Shown here in pieces: positions 32,801 through 40,278 of a stretch of DNA of 44,772 nucleotides. The notes under the pieces were generated by a model that saw only the letters and a program-made list of their open reading frames with translations, did not search any database and was not told the DNA's origin. The stretch is from Streptomyces sp. SBT349 (GTDB lineage: Bacteria > Actinomycetota > Actinomycetes > Streptomycetales > Streptomycetaceae): NCBI RefSeq assembly GCF_001083795.1, contig NZ_LAVK01000016.1:1-44772 (forward strand), given 5' to 3'. The position numbers were made by a program, and so were the translations under genes. The number at the start of each line of letters is the position of its first letter. Within the stretch, counting starts at the first letter, position 1.

Positions 32801-33271
32801 CGCCCGTTCGAGTACGCCGTCCTCACCGCGGGCCCGGAGTACGGGTCGTTCCGCCACGAGGCCAGCGTCCGCATCGACGAGCCGGTCGCCCGGAACGACC
32901 GCGACGTCGTACTCATCTACAACTACCGCTCACCGACCCGGTTCTCCTACGTGCACCTGTCGCAGGACAACACGATCTACCCGCACAACGGCATCTTCGT
33001 GGTGAACGACGCCGACCGGCTGCGCGCCGACGACCAGTGGAACGGCGTGGACGAGGGCGCCCCACCGGCCATCGACGACACCGACTGGCACGACATCCGC
33101 GTCGACTTCTGCGCCGAGACCGGCCGCACCGAGGTCTACATGGACGGCGCCGACACCCCGCTGATGACCGCCACCGACACCGCGTTCACCGGCGGACGCC
33201 TCGGCTTCGGCTCGTTCGACAACTACGGCCGCACCACCGGCACCACGATCACCGGGACCCCGCTTCCCTGA
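29807..33271 (+). CDS. Large secreted multidomain protein with GSDH-type (PQQ-like) beta-propeller
   Basis: 1154 residues with a signal peptide (Arg/Gly-rich start, LLPTAVAGALVATLLSAGQGAAES). Two lectin-like beta-sandwich repeats occupy about 50-260 and 285-490 (both contain FFRMHRDG/FWELVTDD and DAFAF-type strands ending in DSIHV / DDIAVDA). About 520-945 is a soluble glucose/sorbosone dehydrogenase (GSDH)-like propeller: GLGFVAFHPEFAANGTFYTVHTE, LYIASGDGDE, YAMGLRNPHRFSWDP, GDDFGWNEREGG, YLFGDI. A third LamG-like domain follows. Probable role: oxidise or bind sugar-like substrates outside the cell for the importer. ATG at 29807 follows GAGAGGA; 57 nt after the LivF-type gene. Confidence 0.82.
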   Translation: MFSGQGRGRGRARGGRGLLPTAVAGALVATLLSAGQGAAESPPAPAADGFTPLAVFDDYANGSLRTQGPWFVNTPGAPDGAVASDEAPASLSGKALTIFLSEQEVPVQYRGNAYAVLDDLAVPADATGTVFWELVTDDLAATALNIGLSADTSPGLGADTTGDPLDLDDFGPHLTLDARGLVARDGAGERVLDVTVADGERYGLWLTVDNAADTYRVHVAGADGTPRPAQGPDGQTDFAFRTGGDAPLETFLLLNDPDEPPSGDTHLDSIHVAPTTATTGNPAPAFAEVVGFEESGGYRAGALDGQDGWRAGTAARVLDDPTGPAAPNRVMEMTGADQAADRPVPGIADGSVGTVFFRMHRDGLLDTSLGLTDVADPAAFADMRVQANSQNSTDLGVRDGDRFRTVGTWPADAWQCVWMVADNETDRLAMYSRGGPYRTTTRLPVDDALDFAFRQSPTAALDRFLAINGATGDGRLLIDDIAVDAHSANLRVPSGDAGDCDVVDTGDQPIETPIPETPLPSDVTLRLEEVADLPTTGAGSEARINYVSELPAADGQGSGRLAVPDLNGPLYLVDEESGAHTTYLDAAATFPDFVRQPSLGTGLGFVAFHPEFAANGTFYTVHTEAGEALTTATPTHTPPPDTRVHGVITEWIADDPAADTFSGTRREVLRVGYSRFLHGLQQISFHPLAQPGDAEYGLLYIASGDGDEVPNFTTRPGDPGQPQGKILRIDPAGSDGPGGAYGIPADNPFVGDPDALGEVYAMGLRNPHRFSWDPADGRMFVGMIGERSVDSVYEVLPGDDFGWNEREGGFLFKKSDPGHVYPLPPDDERYGYTYPVLSVGRNSGVSLVGGFVSRGDTYPSLDGKYLFGDIVSGEIRFAEAAEMRRGADRAPFHQVGLVDAAGNPTTMRELAGNNRADLRFGQDAEGRLYLLSKANGTIWRVTAATGGGGTGSGCDLGDTVTTDVADADDWAPLTPSRWAFENGEVIQTERGEQPEGPRRPFEYAVLTAGPEYGSFRHEASVRIDEPVARNDRDVVLIYNYRSPTRFSYVHLSQDNTIYPHNGIFVVNDADRLRADDQWNGVDEGAPPAIDDTDWHDIRVDFCAETGRTEVYMDGADTPLMTATDTAFTGGRLGFGSFDNYGRTTGTTITGTPLP

Positions 33272-33277
33272 GGTGGG

Positions 33278-33448
33278 CTACGCCCTGGCGGCGCGGAGGA
33301 CCACGATGTGATCGATGTCGGCGTAGTGAGGGGAGCCGTCGGAGCGCCTGATCACCACGGTGTACACGGCGATGCGCTCCACGGTCCCCTCGACGCCGCG
33401 CGCCGTGTCCCGGACGTAGGCGCCCACGTCGAGCGCGTCAGCGGACAT
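33278..33448 (-). CDS. Small conserved-type protein, function unknown
   Basis: 56 residues (MSADALDVGAYVRDTARG at the N-terminus, DGSPHYADIDHIVVLRAA at the end), soluble, all-beta-looking, with no Cys. ATG at 33448 has GGAGGCCGCCC upstream and overlaps the end of the preceding small gene by 11 nt, so the two form an operon running away from the XRE regulator. I do not recognise the family; similar tiny proteins accompany XRE/DUF397 genes in Streptomyces. Confidence 0.6.
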   Translation of the reverse strand: MSADALDVGAYVRDTARGVEGTVERIAVYTVVIRRSDGSPHYADIDHIVVLRAARA

Positions 33449-33665
33449 GGGCGGCCTCCAGCACGGCGGCGAGCGCGCGGGCGGTCTGGGCGTTGCAGCG
33501 GCCCAGGGCGATCAGCGGGGTGGGCACGAGGCTGCTGTAGGTGTCCAGTTCGAGCGTGGGCAGCAGGATGGCGTGCTTGTCCAGCGCGATCTTGAGCGCC
33601 TGGAGCGCGTCCATGGCCTCGGCCTTGGGCGAGCGCCGGGGCTCCTCCGCGATGTTCAGAGTCAT
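33438..33665 (-). CDS. Small helical protein, function unknown
   Basis: 75 residues beginning MTLNIAEEPRRSPKAEAMDALQ, mostly helical, with ALKIALDKHAILLPTLELDTYSS and ALGRCNAQTARALAAVLEAA. ATG at 33665 with GGAGGTCACCCCC upstream; a longer frame to 33872 would cover the intergenic region and the neighbouring gene and is rejected. Divergent from the XRE regulator at 33817 with a 151-nt intergenic region. Confidence 0.65.
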   Translation of the reverse strand: MTLNIAEEPRRSPKAEAMDALQALKIALDKHAILLPTLELDTYSSLVPTPLIALGRCNAQTARALAAVLEAAHVR

Positions 33666-33769
33666 GGGGGTGACCTCCGTGTACCGGATCGGTTGCGTTC
33701 TGTGAGGAGTAGAGCAGACTGAGCGGGTCCGCGATGGGTATGTCTGCCGCGTAGGCATAACGGGTGCGG

Positions 33770-33789
33770 GCCGAATCGTCGGATTCGGC
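33770..33789. promoter_or_regulatory. Inverted repeat in the XRE regulator promoter region
   Basis: GCCGAATC (33770-33777), GTCG, GATTCGGC (33782-33789): perfect 8-bp arms. It lies 27 nt before the XRE-type regulator start, between divergent operons, so it is a candidate autoregulatory operator. Confidence 0.45.
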
Positions 33790-33816
33790 GCGTAGTGGCA
33801 GGTCAGCGAGGATGCG

Positions 33817-34632
33817 ATGTCGGCCACCGGCGAAGACATGTCTGATCTTGAGTATTTCGGTGAGGAGGTCATGAGGGCCCGTCTTGCCCGAAAGCTGACG
33901 CAGAGCCAGCTCGGTACAGGCGTGGGGTGCAGCCAGGGTCACGTGTCGAGAGTCGAGGCGGGACGGAAGATCCCCTCGGAGGAGTTCGCGGCGAAGTGTG
34001 ACCTCGTGCTGGGCACCGACGGCATGTTCGTCCGGTTGCGCCGCAGGCTGCTGGAACGTGGGCACCCGAGTTGGTTCGTCCCGTTCACTCAACTTGAGCG
34101 CACGGCCGTGGAGATCCTCGACTACGCGCCCAGTGTGATCACGGGGATTTTCCAGACGGCCGAGTACGCCAGGGCTGTTTTCGAATCGTATGACCCTGCG
34201 GCCAGTAGGGAGGACATCTCTGCGTTGGTGAAAAACCGGTTGCAACGGCAGGCCATCTTGTTCAAAGACCGCCCCCCGCGCCTATGGGTGGTGCTGCACG
34301 AGGCGGCACTTCGCACGGTCGTCGGGGGTCCGCGTGTCATGTGCGAGCAGATGACCAAACTCACCGAAGTAGCCGCTCGCCCCATGGTCAACGTTCAAGT
34401 CCATCCCTTCCGGGCAGGGGCTCCGGCGTCGGTCGAACCCATGATCTTGCTGCAACAGCCGGACGGAAGCCGGTTGCTGTTCGGAGACACCGCTCTGGGT
34501 GGACAGATGAGCGAAGACGAGGCGCGAGGAGAGTTTGCCCGGCAGGCATACGATCGGATGCGCGCGGAGTCCATGGGAGTTCGCGACACGATGCGGCTCA
34601 TTGAACAACTGGTAAAGGAATACTCGTCATGA
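33817..34632 (+). CDS. XRE-family regulator with DUF5753 domain
   Basis: 271 residues. HTH at about 16-50 (ARLARKLTQSQLGTGVGCSQGHVSRVEAG), then the actinobacterial DUF5753 region (FTQLERTAVEILDYAPSVITGIFQTAEYARAVF, RLWVVLHEAALRTVVGGP, VNVQVHPFRAGA). Such regulators are paired with DUF397 proteins and are implicated in development and antibiotic control in Streptomyces; the local targets are unknown. ATG 33817, with ATG 33812 out of frame. Its TGA overlaps the DUF397 start. Confidence 0.9.
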   Translation: MSATGEDMSDLEYFGEEVMRARLARKLTQSQLGTGVGCSQGHVSRVEAGRKIPSEEFAAKCDLVLGTDGMFVRLRRRLLERGHPSWFVPFTQLERTAVEILDYAPSVITGIFQTAEYARAVFESYDPAASREDISALVKNRLQRQAILFKDRPPRLWVVLHEAALRTVVGGPRVMCEQMTKLTEVAARPMVNVQVHPFRAGAPASVEPMILLQQPDGSRLLFGDTALGGQMSEDEARGEFARQAYDRMRAESMGVRDTMRLIEQLVKEYSS

Positions 34633-34820
34633 CTGACCTCGTCTGGCGCACGTCCAGCTACTCGGGGGGTAGTGGCAACGCGTGCGTGGGAGTGGCCGAC
34701 GGTATGCCCGGAGCAGTGCCCGTGCGCGACACCAAGCAGGGCGACAGCGGGCCGGTCATCGTGACACGTGACGAGGCCTGGGCCGCCTTCCTGGGCATGG
34801 TCGCGTCTCGTTCGTTCTGA
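34629..34820 (+). CDS. DUF397 protein
   Basis: 63 residues with the family pattern WRTSSYSGGSGNACVGVAD, VPVRDTKQGDSGPVIVTRDEAWAAFL. ATG overlaps the stop of the XRE gene (ATGA). DUF397 proteins act with the adjacent XRE/DUF5753 regulators, in some described pairs as an antagonist; there is speculation about a toxin-antitoxin-like relationship. Confidence 0.93.
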   Translation: MTDLVWRTSSYSGGSGNACVGVADGMPGAVPVRDTKQGDSGPVIVTRDEAWAAFLGMVASRSF

Positions 34821-34844
34821 CGGGCCCGATCCCCGGCGTAAGAT
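34815..34844 (+). promoter_or_regulatory. Candidate promoter of the WXG-like module
   Basis: TTCTGA (34815-34820), 18-nt spacer, TAAGAT (34839-34844), about 35 nt before the GTG at 34880. Confidence 0.4.
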
Positions 34845-34879
34845 CGTCGTGACGTTCCGCAGTTCCCATGGGGGGTTCC

Positions 34880-35296
34880 GTGTCGGCGTTCGATGAAGAG
34901 TGGGCCCAGTTACAGGCCGAGGCCCGAGAGGAACAGATCCGCACCCGGCTCAACTCCTCGGGTGGCGGCGGGGGGAACGATCGGCTGACGGTCAGATCGG
35001 ACGCGCAGCGGACGGCCGCCGACTACCTGGAGAGGGAACTGCTTCCGGACGCCCGCCGGGAGGGCAACCGGCCGGTGGAGGAGCTGGAACAGGCGGCGGC
35101 CCGCATGAGCGGGTGGGCGTCGGCCACCGGCCTCCAGGCGGTCGCCGACACCTGGTCCGGCAAGGTGGAGCGGCTGACGACGCAGGTGCGGGCCGAGGCG
35201 GACGCGCTGCGCGGCACCTCGACAAGCTTCGCGGGCGGCGAGCTGGAGACCCAGTACCAGCTGCGGCAGCTCGGCCTCATCGACGGAAGCGGCTGA
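34880..35296 (+). CDS. Small helical WXG100/ESX-like protein
   Basis: 138 residues, predicted mostly helical (EEWAQLQAEAREEQIRTRL; ELEQAAARMSGWASATGLQAVADTWSGKVERLTTQVRAEADALRG split over two helices). The W-x-G-like turn (ADTWSGKV) between two helices recalls WXG100/ESX substrates of type VII secretion, but length and sequence are not canonical. GTG at 34880 has GGGGGG upstream; ATG at 34868 is the alternative. The next gene starts 4 nt after its stop, so they act together. Confidence 0.6.
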   Translation: MSAFDEEWAQLQAEAREEQIRTRLNSSGGGGGNDRLTVRSDAQRTAADYLERELLPDARREGNRPVEELEQAAARMSGWASATGLQAVADTWSGKVERLTTQVRAEADALRGTSTSFAGGELETQYQLRQLGLIDGSG

Positions 35297-35300
35297 GCCG

Positions 35301-37523
35301 GTGCCGACCTACGCCGAGATCATGGAACAGGACTTCGGGGTCCTGGAGACGGCGGCGAGTGAACTGGACGCCGCCGGTAACGGGTTCGAGGAGATCGCCG
35401 GGCGCTACCGCGACGAGGTCGCCTCGCTGCCCGGCCACGAGGACCTGTGGGTGGGAGAGAGCGCGAGCGCGGCGAGCGTCCGGTTCTCCGTGACCGAGCA
35501 GGAGTGGGACGCCGCCACCACGGAGGCCCGAGCGCTCGCGGGCGTCATCAGAGACGGCAAGGCCGAACTGGTGCGCCTGCGCGACGCGCTGGAGACGGTC
35601 GTCGCCGACATCAGGGCCGAGCGGTTCAGCGTGAGCGGCGAGGGCCGGGTCCTGCTGAACCCGGACTGGGCCAACGACACGGAGTCCGACCGCCTGGAGC
35701 GCGAACGCAGCGCGTGGCAGGGCGTGTTGGACCGGGCCGTGGAGGCGGTGACGCAGGCCGACGAGAGTCTGCACCGGGCGCTGACCCGGATGACGGTGGA
35801 GACCGACGGCAGGCAGGCGGGCATCTTCAACGGCGGCGCCGAGGACACCACGGACGAGGTACTGGCGGGCCGCGCACAGGAGTTGGCCGCCAGGCTGGCC
35901 GGCGGCGAGGAACTGTCGGCGCGGGAGCGGGCCGAGCTCATCCGGCTGATGGAACTGGAGGCGTCCGACCCGGAGTTCGCGCGGGAGATGCTGGACGGCC
36001 TCGGCGGGGAGGGGTTCGTCAACCTGTCCGCCCAGATCGCCGGTCAGGTCGCGGGCGGCGAGGGCGACACCCGACGGGACTTCCTCACCATCCAGGACCA
36101 CATGAGAACGCTGCTGGCGACCGGCACCGACGTGACGACGCTGGGGCCGGGCTGGTCGCGGACGGACGGGGAGCAGTTCTACACCCGGTTCATGTCCGAG
36201 CTGGACGAGGCCGGGCGCGCGGAGTACCAGGTGGAGGGGCTGACCGAGAGCGACGTGCGGGGGTACCAGTTGCTCGCGAGCGTGATGGGCTCCGGGGAGG
36301 CGGAGTACCCGGCCCGGCTGCTGCACGACCTCGCGGACCACATCCGCGCCGCCGAGGACCCCGCCGTGGGCGGCGACCCGGACTTCTGGCTCCAGTCCGG
36401 CGACGACCAGGGGGTCGACGGACTGGACGAGGAGGACCTGGAGTGGTTCAGGGCCGACCCGATGGACGCCATGCTCGGCATCATGGGCGACCAGCCCTCC
36501 GTGGCCACGTCCTACCTCGATCCGGGTGGCGGGAACGACCGGCTGGAGTACCTCATCGACGAGCGTGACTGGTCGCAGATGACGATGCAGATCAGCCCGA
36601 CGACCGCTGTGGACCTCCCGTCGTCGCACGAGGGCTTCGGCGCCGCGCTCCAGGCCGCCACGACCGGCGTCCCGGCCGGCGAGCGCCCGACCGAGCTCCA
36701 CCTCACGCGCGGCGGTGAACGGATCACCGAGCTGGTGTTCGACAAGTTCGCCGCGGACGACGCCGCCCTGATCGCGGACAACGGCGCCTTCGCCACCCTC
36801 CGCCCCGAACTGGCCACGATGACGGCGGCATATATGGGGGACTTTCAGGCGCAGTTGACGCGGATGGAGATCAACGATGCGGCGGAGGGGCTCGTCACAC
36901 TGGGGGAGCCGGAGGAGATCGCCGCCTTCCTCTCGCAGTTGGGGCGCGACCAGGACGCGCACGGGATCGTCACCGGAGCCCAGCAGGCGTACACGACTCT
37001 CGCCCTCGACCATGCCATGACTGCGGAACTGCCCCCGGGCATGGGACTGGAGGAGACCGTCTCGCAGGCCGTGGCCCCGGGGGCGCAGATCGCGGGGATC
37101 ATGAGCGAGGCCCGAGCCAATGCGATCTTCGAGGAGGGAATCGCGGGCGATCAGCAACACAACGACCGCGTCACGATGGTTCAGGACTGGACGGGTGTCG
37201 TCCTGGACGAGGCGGTGGGACGGGTGGCCGACAGGTACCCCGTCGCGGGCCCGGTCATCGAGTGGGGCGTGGGCGAGCTGTCGGACTCCATCTTCGCCAC
37301 GCTGGAGCGTGACAACAGCGAGCAGGCGGCCCAGGACGCCGGGGAAAGCTACACAGCGGGCTACGAGGCTGCTGTGGACTCGGCGGCCAACGCCGTCACA
37401 GTGGCAGCCGGAGAACGATACGGATCCGACAGCGACGCGCCGAGGATTCTGCGCAACACGGTCAGGATGACCACCCAGGACAACTTTGGAGTCCAGATCG
37501 CGTGGAAGCCACCGGAAGGGTAA
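35301..37523 (+). CDS. Large helical protein (DUF6571-like) of a WXG-type module
   Basis: 740 residues, highly acidic, no signal peptide or membrane segment. The N-terminal 110 residues are a helical hairpin (EQDFGVLETAASELDAAGNGFEEIAGRYRDEV; VTEQEWDAATTEARAL) like LXG/WXG-type substrate domains; the rest is a long helical body with SQMTMQISPTTAVDLPSSHEGFG and repeated ADD/AEG segments. It resembles Streptomyces proteins grouped under DUF6571, from memory. Possible type VII-secreted effector or scaffold. No catalytic motif seen. GTG at 35301; followed by a lipoprotein gene 5 nt downstream. Confidence 0.6.
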   Translation: MPTYAEIMEQDFGVLETAASELDAAGNGFEEIAGRYRDEVASLPGHEDLWVGESASAASVRFSVTEQEWDAATTEARALAGVIRDGKAELVRLRDALETVVADIRAERFSVSGEGRVLLNPDWANDTESDRLERERSAWQGVLDRAVEAVTQADESLHRALTRMTVETDGRQAGIFNGGAEDTTDEVLAGRAQELAARLAGGEELSARERAELIRLMELEASDPEFAREMLDGLGGEGFVNLSAQIAGQVAGGEGDTRRDFLTIQDHMRTLLATGTDVTTLGPGWSRTDGEQFYTRFMSELDEAGRAEYQVEGLTESDVRGYQLLASVMGSGEAEYPARLLHDLADHIRAAEDPAVGGDPDFWLQSGDDQGVDGLDEEDLEWFRADPMDAMLGIMGDQPSVATSYLDPGGGNDRLEYLIDERDWSQMTMQISPTTAVDLPSSHEGFGAALQAATTGVPAGERPTELHLTRGGERITELVFDKFAADDAALIADNGAFATLRPELATMTAAYMGDFQAQLTRMEINDAAEGLVTLGEPEEIAAFLSQLGRDQDAHGIVTGAQQAYTTLALDHAMTAELPPGMGLEETVSQAVAPGAQIAGIMSEARANAIFEEGIAGDQQHNDRVTMVQDWTGVVLDEAVGRVADRYPVAGPVIEWGVGELSDSIFATLERDNSEQAAQDAGESYTAGYEAAVDSAANAVTVAAGERYGSDSDAPRILRNTVRMTTQDNFGVQIAWKPPEG

Positions 37524-37528
37524 AGGCC

Positions 37529-38083
37529 ATGAGCTATGAAGGGCGCACGTTCGGCAAGGTGGGCGCGGTGCTTCTGACGATGACGTTGACGACCGTGGCG
37601 TGCGGGGGGTCGGCAGAGCGGGAGTACACGCTACCTGACAACCTCTGCGGCGTCGAGATGGACGAGGAGTTGTACGCACCCCTGTTTCCCGGAGGTTCAG
37701 AGCTTTGGGTCAGGCAGACCTTCGCGGATGACCAGGAGTTGCCGCCACACCGCTGCGAATTGCTCGTGGACGATGAGCTGTTCTTCGAAGCGGACGCGAC
37801 CGGCACCGGGCCCTTCGGGGATGAGAACTCGTGGGATGCGGGGCCCTTCGACCCGGCGGATGCCGAGGTCGTGTCAGGTGAGTACGAGGCGAGGGTGTGG
37901 CCGGGCTACGCCCTGTCCCTGGCGCCCTGCACGACAGTGGGCCTTGACACCATGCTGCTCACGGTGGAAGCCGAGTACCCCGGAGACGACGAGGAGTCAC
38001 GGCAGGTCCTCTCCGAGGTGATCCTGCCGCTGATGGCCGTGGTCATGGAGAAGACCCCGTGCGAGGAGCACGCCGACGGCTGA
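37529..38083 (+). CDS. Lipoprotein of the WXG-like module
   Basis: 184 residues. N-terminal lipobox TVAC (Cys25) after a short hydrophobic stretch, then an acidic extracellular domain with four further Cys (NLCGVE, HRCELL, APCTTV, TPCEEH), probably two disulfides. It lies 5 nt after the large acidic protein and has GGAAGGGTAAAGG before the ATG. Function unknown; it could anchor, or give immunity to, the preceding protein. Confidence 0.75.
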   Translation: MSYEGRTFGKVGAVLLTMTLTTVACGGSAEREYTLPDNLCGVEMDEELYAPLFPGGSELWVRQTFADDQELPPHRCELLVDDELFFEADATGTGPFGDENSWDAGPFDPADAEVVSGEYEARVWPGYALSLAPCTTVGLDTMLLTVEAEYPGDDEESRQVLSEVILPLMAVVMEKTPCEEHADG

Positions 38084-38191
38084 GCGCGCGAAGGCACGGC
38101 CGGGATGTCGAGAACGGTGTGGCGGCTCCGTCCCAGGGGCGGATGCGGCCGACGTGGCCGCACCGTCGCGCATACCGGAAGGACAGCCACC

Positions 38192-38680
38192 ATGGCCATC
38201 GCCGAGGACCTCGATCGCGCCACCGACTCGCAGTGGGACTGGGTCGCCGAGCACACCCGCACGTACCTGGCCTCGGGCGGCACCGAGGGTCATGTGAACG
38301 ACGGCGTGCACACCCTCGTGCTCGCCACGACCGGACGCCGGACCGGCACGCCTCGCCGCACCTGCCTGATCTACGGCACCTCGGGCGACGCGTACGTCGT
38401 CGTCGCCTCCAAGGGCGGCGCCGAGCAGAACCCGGCGTGGTTCATGAACATCGAGGCGGACCCCAGCGTCGGGGTGCAGGTCGGCACCCGCCGGTTCACC
38501 GCCCGCGCCCGCGTCGCGTCCCCGGCCGAGCGCGCGTCCCTGTGGGCGCGGATGGTGAAGATCTTCCCGCTCTACGACGACTACGCGCGGAAGACCGACC
38601 GCGAGATCCCGATCGTCCTGCTCACCCCGCTGGACGGACCCGCCGGCGCAGGGCAAGAGGGCGAGGTCGGCCCAGCGTGA
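38192..38680 (+). CDS. Deazaflavin (F420)-dependent nitroreductase-family protein
   Basis: 162 residues of the Ddn/FDR type: HVNDGVHTLVLATTGRRTGTPRRTCLIYGTSGDAYVVVASKGGAEQNPAWFMNI is read as the split-barrel core (quoted in parts: TTGRRTGTPRRTCL, SKGGAEQNPAWF). It binds F420 and acts on quinones or nitro compounds in characterised homologues. ATG at 38192 follows GGAAGGACAGCC; the GTG at 38105 is less likely. Its 3' end overlaps the convergent HD gene by 100 nt. Confidence 0.9.
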   Translation: MAIAEDLDRATDSQWDWVAEHTRTYLASGGTEGHVNDGVHTLVLATTGRRTGTPRRTCLIYGTSGDAYVVVASKGGAEQNPAWFMNIEADPSVGVQVGTRRFTARARVASPAERASLWARMVKIFPLYDDYARKTDREIPIVLLTPLDGPAGAGQEGEVGPA

Positions 38681-39309
38681 CCGCCAGGATCACCTGGCTC
38701 GGCCTCGTCGGCCAGGTGAGCGAACGCCTCGCGCCAGACCGCGTACCACTCGCGGAACCACGGGTGCGACTGCGCGAGGGGGACGATGGCGCGTACCGTT
38801 TCCCGGTAGTACGAACGGCGCTTCTCCGGCCGGGGATGCGTGTCCAGCCGTTGCACGTTGCTCAGCCGGTCCGCCAGTTTCACCAGCAGGGCGTCGTCCG
38901 GGGCATGTCGCAGGCGTGCCAGATACGCCGCCCGAGCCTCCGCGCGGGTCCGTCCCTCCGACGGCGCGGGCTTGGTCACCCAGTCGACCAGGACCGCGAC
39001 GCGGTCACCGAAGCGCTCCCGCACGTCCTCGGAGGAACACTCCGTGTCCTCGACGACATCGTGCAGCACGGCGGCCCGCAGCACGTCGATGTCGGTCGTG
39101 CCCACCGCCTCGACCAACACGCACACGGCTTCGAGCAGGTGCTCGACATAGGGCTCGCCCGCCGGCCGGGTCTGGTCCCCGTGCCACCGCACGGCGAACG
39201 CGACCGCGTCGTCCAGCAGTTCGAGGTCCTGATCCGCGACGCGCCGCGCCCATCGCTGACGCAGGGACGGCCATCCGGCCGCCGCCTCGAAAACCCGCGG
39301 TCCCGTCAT
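38581..39309 (-). CDS. HD-domain protein resembling small alarmone hydrolases
   Basis: 242 residues. FAVRWHGDQTRPAGEPYVEHLLEA carries the first His of RSH hydrolases, ADLHDVVEDT-like HDVVEDTECSSEDV carries the HD/ED pair, and LLVKLADRLSNVQRL matches the KLADRxHN motif of SpoT/MESH1 enzymes with Ser replacing the His. This fits a (p)ppGpp-pyrophosphohydrolase-type fold, but activity is unproven given the substitution. ATG at 39309. It overlaps the MarR-GNAT stop by 4 nt (same strand) and the F420 gene by 100 nt (opposite strand). Confidence 0.78.
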   Translation of the reverse strand: MTGPRVFEAAAGWPSLRQRWARRVADQDLELLDDAVAFAVRWHGDQTRPAGEPYVEHLLEAVCVLVEAVGTTDIDVLRAAVLHDVVEDTECSSEDVRERFGDRVAVLVDWVTKPAPSEGRTRAEARAAYLARLRHAPDDALLVKLADRLSNVQRLDTHPRPEKRRSYYRETVRAIVPLAQSHPWFREWYAVWREAFAHLADEAEPGDPGGHAGPTSPSCPAPAGPSSGVSRTIGISRSVFRA

Positions 39310-40214
39310 GCCGTTCGCTCCGACGGCGCCGGGGTGATCCGTTTCTCGAACCAGTGGTGTGCGTACGGCTCGTCGTTGAAGGCGGGGACCTCCTGGAAGC
39401 CGCTGGAGTGGTACAGGCCGATCGCGGCGCTGAGCGCCTTGTTGGTGTCCAGGCGCAGGAGGTCGAAGCCCTGCCGCGCGGCCCGTGCCTCCAGTTCGGC
39501 CAGGAAGCGGCGGCCGAGGCCGAGGCCCCGGGCGTGGGGCGCGACCCACATGCGCTTGATCTCCGCCGGGGCGCCGGGCCGCAGCTTGAGACCGGCGCAG
39601 CCGACGGGCTCGCCGTGCAGCCGGGCGACCAGGAACAGCCCGTGCGGCGGCCGGAGTTCGCCCGCGTCGGGCAGCAGACTCCGCGCCGGGTCGAAGCCGT
39701 TCTCGAAGCGCTCCCGCACCTCGGTGACGTAGGACCGCAGGCATTGCTCCCCGTCGGGATGACCCGGGTCGACGGCGGCCAGCGTGACCGTCGCGGCGGT
39801 CAGCAGCCGGTCGACCTCGGCCATGGCGGCGACGAGCCGGGAGCGCTGGGCGGTGTTGAGCGGCTCCAGGAGGGAGCCCGCCAGTTCGTCGCTGCGGTCG
39901 TCGAGCAGGGCGCGCTCCGCGCGGCCCGCGTCGGTGAGCCGGACGGTGCGCACCCGCCTGTCCCGGGGCTGCGGCTCCACCGTCACCAGGCCGTCGCTCT
40001 CCAGGGAACGCAGCAGGCGGCTGACGTAACCGGAGTCGAGCCCGAGGCGCTCGCGCAGCCGCCGTACGTCCTGGCCCCGTTCGCCGATGTCCCAGAGCAG
40101 CCGGGCCTCACCGATGGGCCGGTCGCGCCCCAGGTAGTGGTCGTGGAGCACGCCCACGCGCTCGGTGACGGTGCGGTTGAACCGCCGCACCCGCTCGATC
40201 TGCGTCGCATCCAT
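39306..40214 (-). CDS. MarR-GNAT fusion protein
   Basis: 302 residues joining a MarR winged-helix domain (RLRERLGLDSGYVSRLLRSLESDGLVTVEPQPRDRRVRTVRLTDAGR, about 50-100, in parts) to a GNAT domain (PAEIKRMWVAPHARGLGLGRRFLAELE, SAAIGLYHSSGFQEVPAFND). Such fusions are common in actinobacteria; the acetyltransferase substrate is unknown. ATG at 40214 sits at the predicted transcription start. It is controlled by the palindrome at 40217-40232, presumably by its own MarR domain. Confidence 0.9.
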   Translation of the reverse strand: MDATQIERVRRFNRTVTERVGVLHDHYLGRDRPIGEARLLWDIGERGQDVRRLRERLGLDSGYVSRLLRSLESDGLVTVEPQPRDRRVRTVRLTDAGRAERALLDDRSDELAGSLLEPLNTAQRSRLVAAMAEVDRLLTAATVTLAAVDPGHPDGEQCLRSYVTEVRERFENGFDPARSLLPDAGELRPPHGLFLVARLHGEPVGCAGLKLRPGAPAEIKRMWVAPHARGLGLGRRFLAELEARAARQGFDLLRLDTNKALSAAIGLYHSSGFQEVPAFNDEPYAHHWFEKRITPAPSERTA

Positions 40215-40216
40215 TC

Positions 40217-40232
40217 TCTGACTCTAGTCAGA
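40217..40232. promoter_or_regulatory. MarR-type palindromic operator and leaderless promoter
   Basis: TCTGACT-CT-AGTCAGA, a perfect 16-bp palindrome 2 nt upstream of the ATG. Read on the minus strand it contains a TAGAGT -10 element 6 nt before the ATG, so the transcript would start at the start codon. A MarR dimer bound here would cover the -10 region and the start site. Confidence 0.75.
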
Positions 40233-40278
40233 CAACTGTGGGCGTGACCAGAGGCGGCCCACTCCACGCGGCAGCTGC

